From positions 1 through 7,735 of the forward strand of contig CAISVC010000693.1 in the NCBI GenBank assembly GCA_903888815.1: DNA of 7,735 nt, in the 5' to 3' direction. Source of the DNA: an uncultured Fibrobacterota bacterium. Lineage in GTDB: Bacteria; Fibrobacterota; Chitinivibrionia; Chitinivibrionales; Chitinispirillaceae. The notes below the pieces were generated by a model, which was given only the letters and a program-made list of their open reading frames with translations, was not told where the DNA came from and did not search any database. Positions 6,701 through 7,735 of the stretch are shown one piece after another (positions within the stretch are counted from its first letter, which is position 1; each line of letters starts with the position of its first letter). The position numbers and the translations under genes are program-made.

Positions 6701-7735
6701 TGGCTCTCCTGCGTCAAGTTCGCAGTATCAAAGCCGTCCCATATGACCCGCACCATTCTGATGTTGTTCCAGTCGTCAGGCGCAAGACCGGTATCCCTCC
6801 GCAGCTGTCCCGCATAGCCGGTAATGATCTTATGCAGGGGAATCCGGTACCGGTACCAGCCGCTGCGCAGTTTGGCGGTCCGGTCAATATAGGGCGAGCC
6901 GGTGTCGGCAAGATCAATGATGAACTCATGATACTTTTCAAGGATGCCGGTCTCAACCACGCCGTCGTTATTGATATCTTCCGATTCGTTGGACCAGCCG
7001 TTCGTCTGGTACCTGCACGCGAATTTGTAATTGCCGGGATTCTGCTCATCGTAAAGTTTATAATTGTCCTTCGCGGGATCTTGTTTCCACTCCTTCTCCA
7101 GCAGGTCGCTGTTATAAACCATTAGTGTGGAATCCCAGCCGCCGCTGCCGTCCGGAATCACATACTTTTCATCGGCATCCTTCCTGCGGTCAAGACCGAG
7201 ATCGAGATTGGGATCGTGGCTTTCCCTCCAGATGCGGCTGGTATCTTCCATGTCCGGCACACCATTGGGCGGGGCACCGTTTATGCAGAGGTCTTCGCGC
7301 ATGCGTCCTATCTGAATACGCAGTCTGCCTTTGCCGCGGGGGGGTTTCACGCATCTGGCCACAAGCTCGAAATACTGATCACGTGTCCGGTTGGCCATGC
7401 TTGCGGGTATGGGCGTCATGATGCCTGCCCAGGCATAGCGGAACCGGTCCGACAGCGTCGCAGCCTGCGACGCTGTCGGTGCCGGCTGGACATGCAGGCG
7501 CAGGACGGTTTCATATTTATCGGTCCCGGTATATACGCGCCCCGGATCAGGCACCCACACCGAATCGCGGAGAACATTGTTTGTATTGTCGCTGTATACC
7601 GGCGTAAACCAGTACCAATCCCAGGCCGGAGGATGAACGTTCAGTGAATCTCCGGCGTACGGCGGGCTTGCCCGGTACCAGCTCCGGTAGCCTTCGCCGA
7701 GCGACTACACCTGCTTGCTGCTCGCAATATCATCG
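3760..7735 (-). CDS. sprA: SprA-family T9SS outer-membrane translocon protein, N-terminus outside the window, internal TAG near the edge
   Basis: SprA forms the very large outer-membrane beta-barrel through which type IX secretion substrates leave the cell, and it is needed for gliding in Flavobacterium. About 1,320 residues of the C-terminal part are visible; family members usually exceed 2,000. Recognisable SprA segments, in order, are DDIASSKQ at the right edge, SWYRASPPYAGD and WAGIM (about 7690-7400). Next comes the acidic REDLCING...NGVPDMEDTSR...LDLGLDRR region (about 7320-7180). It is followed by WYRYRIPL and DWNNIRMVRVIWDGF with MEGMQFVGNQW (about 6860-6655), then LWVDELKLVG (about 6060-6028). 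From there to the end, alternating polar/aromatic beta-strand sequence continues (for example LEFSLLPGRISLNL), closing with the barrel-type C-terminus IAEIKF. The frame from a GTG at 7560 is clean, but that is not a true start because homology continues upstream through 48 more codons. A TAG at 7707-7705 then interrupts the frame, and nine SprA-like codons follow up to the edge. The RNase G/E gene follows after 18 bases. Confidence 0.85.
7449..7479. repeat. Perfect 15-bp inverted repeat with one-base spacer inside sprA
   Basis: CCGACAGCGTCGCAG (7449-7463), one base (7464), then CTGCGACGCTGTCGG (7465-7479) form a near-complete 31-base palindrome. It lies within the sprA frame, where the minus strand reads TASQAATLSD, and it could form a strong GC-rich hairpin in mRNA or a cruciform in DNA. 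No T-run follows on either strand, so it does not look like an intrinsic terminator. Its function is unknown and it may be coincidental. Confidence 0.9.

Noticed and set aside
6846..6857. Twelve-base palindrome GGTACCGGTACC in sprA
   Set aside because: It is a short tandem of one six-base palindrome explained by the WYRYR codons, and much weaker than the repeat at 7449-7479.
6493..7125. 210-codon open frame on the plus strand opposite sprA
   Set aside because: It is the antisense of well-supported SprA segments (WYRYRIPL, DWNNIRMVRVIWDGF). Its translation has no recognisable domain, and high GC with long sense genes favours such shadows.
7558..7560. GTG as the sprA start codon
   Set aside because: SprA-like sequence continues in frame for 48 codons upstream and then beyond the TAG. 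The family N-terminus is many hundreds of residues further away, so this is an internal Val codon.

Overview
The window reads as a piece of a bacterial chromosome of moderately high GC. All substantial genes lie on the minus strand. A SprA-family outer-membrane protein, the translocon of the type IX secretion system (T9SS), points to the Fibrobacterota-Chlorobiota-Bacteroidota (FCB) superphylum. Nothing here fixes the phylum. The rest is housekeeping (RNase G/E, ribosomal proteins L21 and L27) plus one signalling protein. I see no tRNA, rRNA, CRISPR array, insertion sequence or phage gene.

In the direction of transcription, from high to low coordinates, the order is as follows. (1) The C-terminal part of sprA runs from the right edge to 3760 and is interrupted near that edge by an in-frame TAG at 7705-7707. 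(2) An RNase G/E gene (3741-2230) starts 18 nt after the sprA stop, so the two are probably co-transcribed. (3) The interval between RNase G and L21 holds a possible 53-residue membrane mini-protein and a candidate promoter. (4) rplU and rpmA follow, closed by a clear intrinsic terminator at 1325-1359. The order RNase G/E, rplU, rpmA is a familiar bacterial neighbourhood. (5) A PAS-GAF-PP2C (RsbU-like) regulator (1210-62) is cut off exactly where its phosphatase domain begins.

Both window edges look abnormal. At the left, about 65 bases read on the plus strand as an internal fragment of a sugar phosphate isomerase/epimerase-like protein. They join abruptly, near base 65, to the phosphatase gene in antisense orientation, so both coding regions are broken at one point. 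At the right, SprA-like sequence continues in the same frame on both sides of a TAG codon about 30 bases from the edge. Assembly or sequence error at contig ends is the simplest explanation for both. A real rearrangement and a real nonsense mutation remain possible.

I did not find a convincing undescribed multi-gene system. The items most worth a second look are the left-edge junction, the sprA stop codon, a perfect 15-bp inverted repeat with a one-base spacer inside sprA, the sprA-RNase G arrangement, and the small ORF upstream of rplU.
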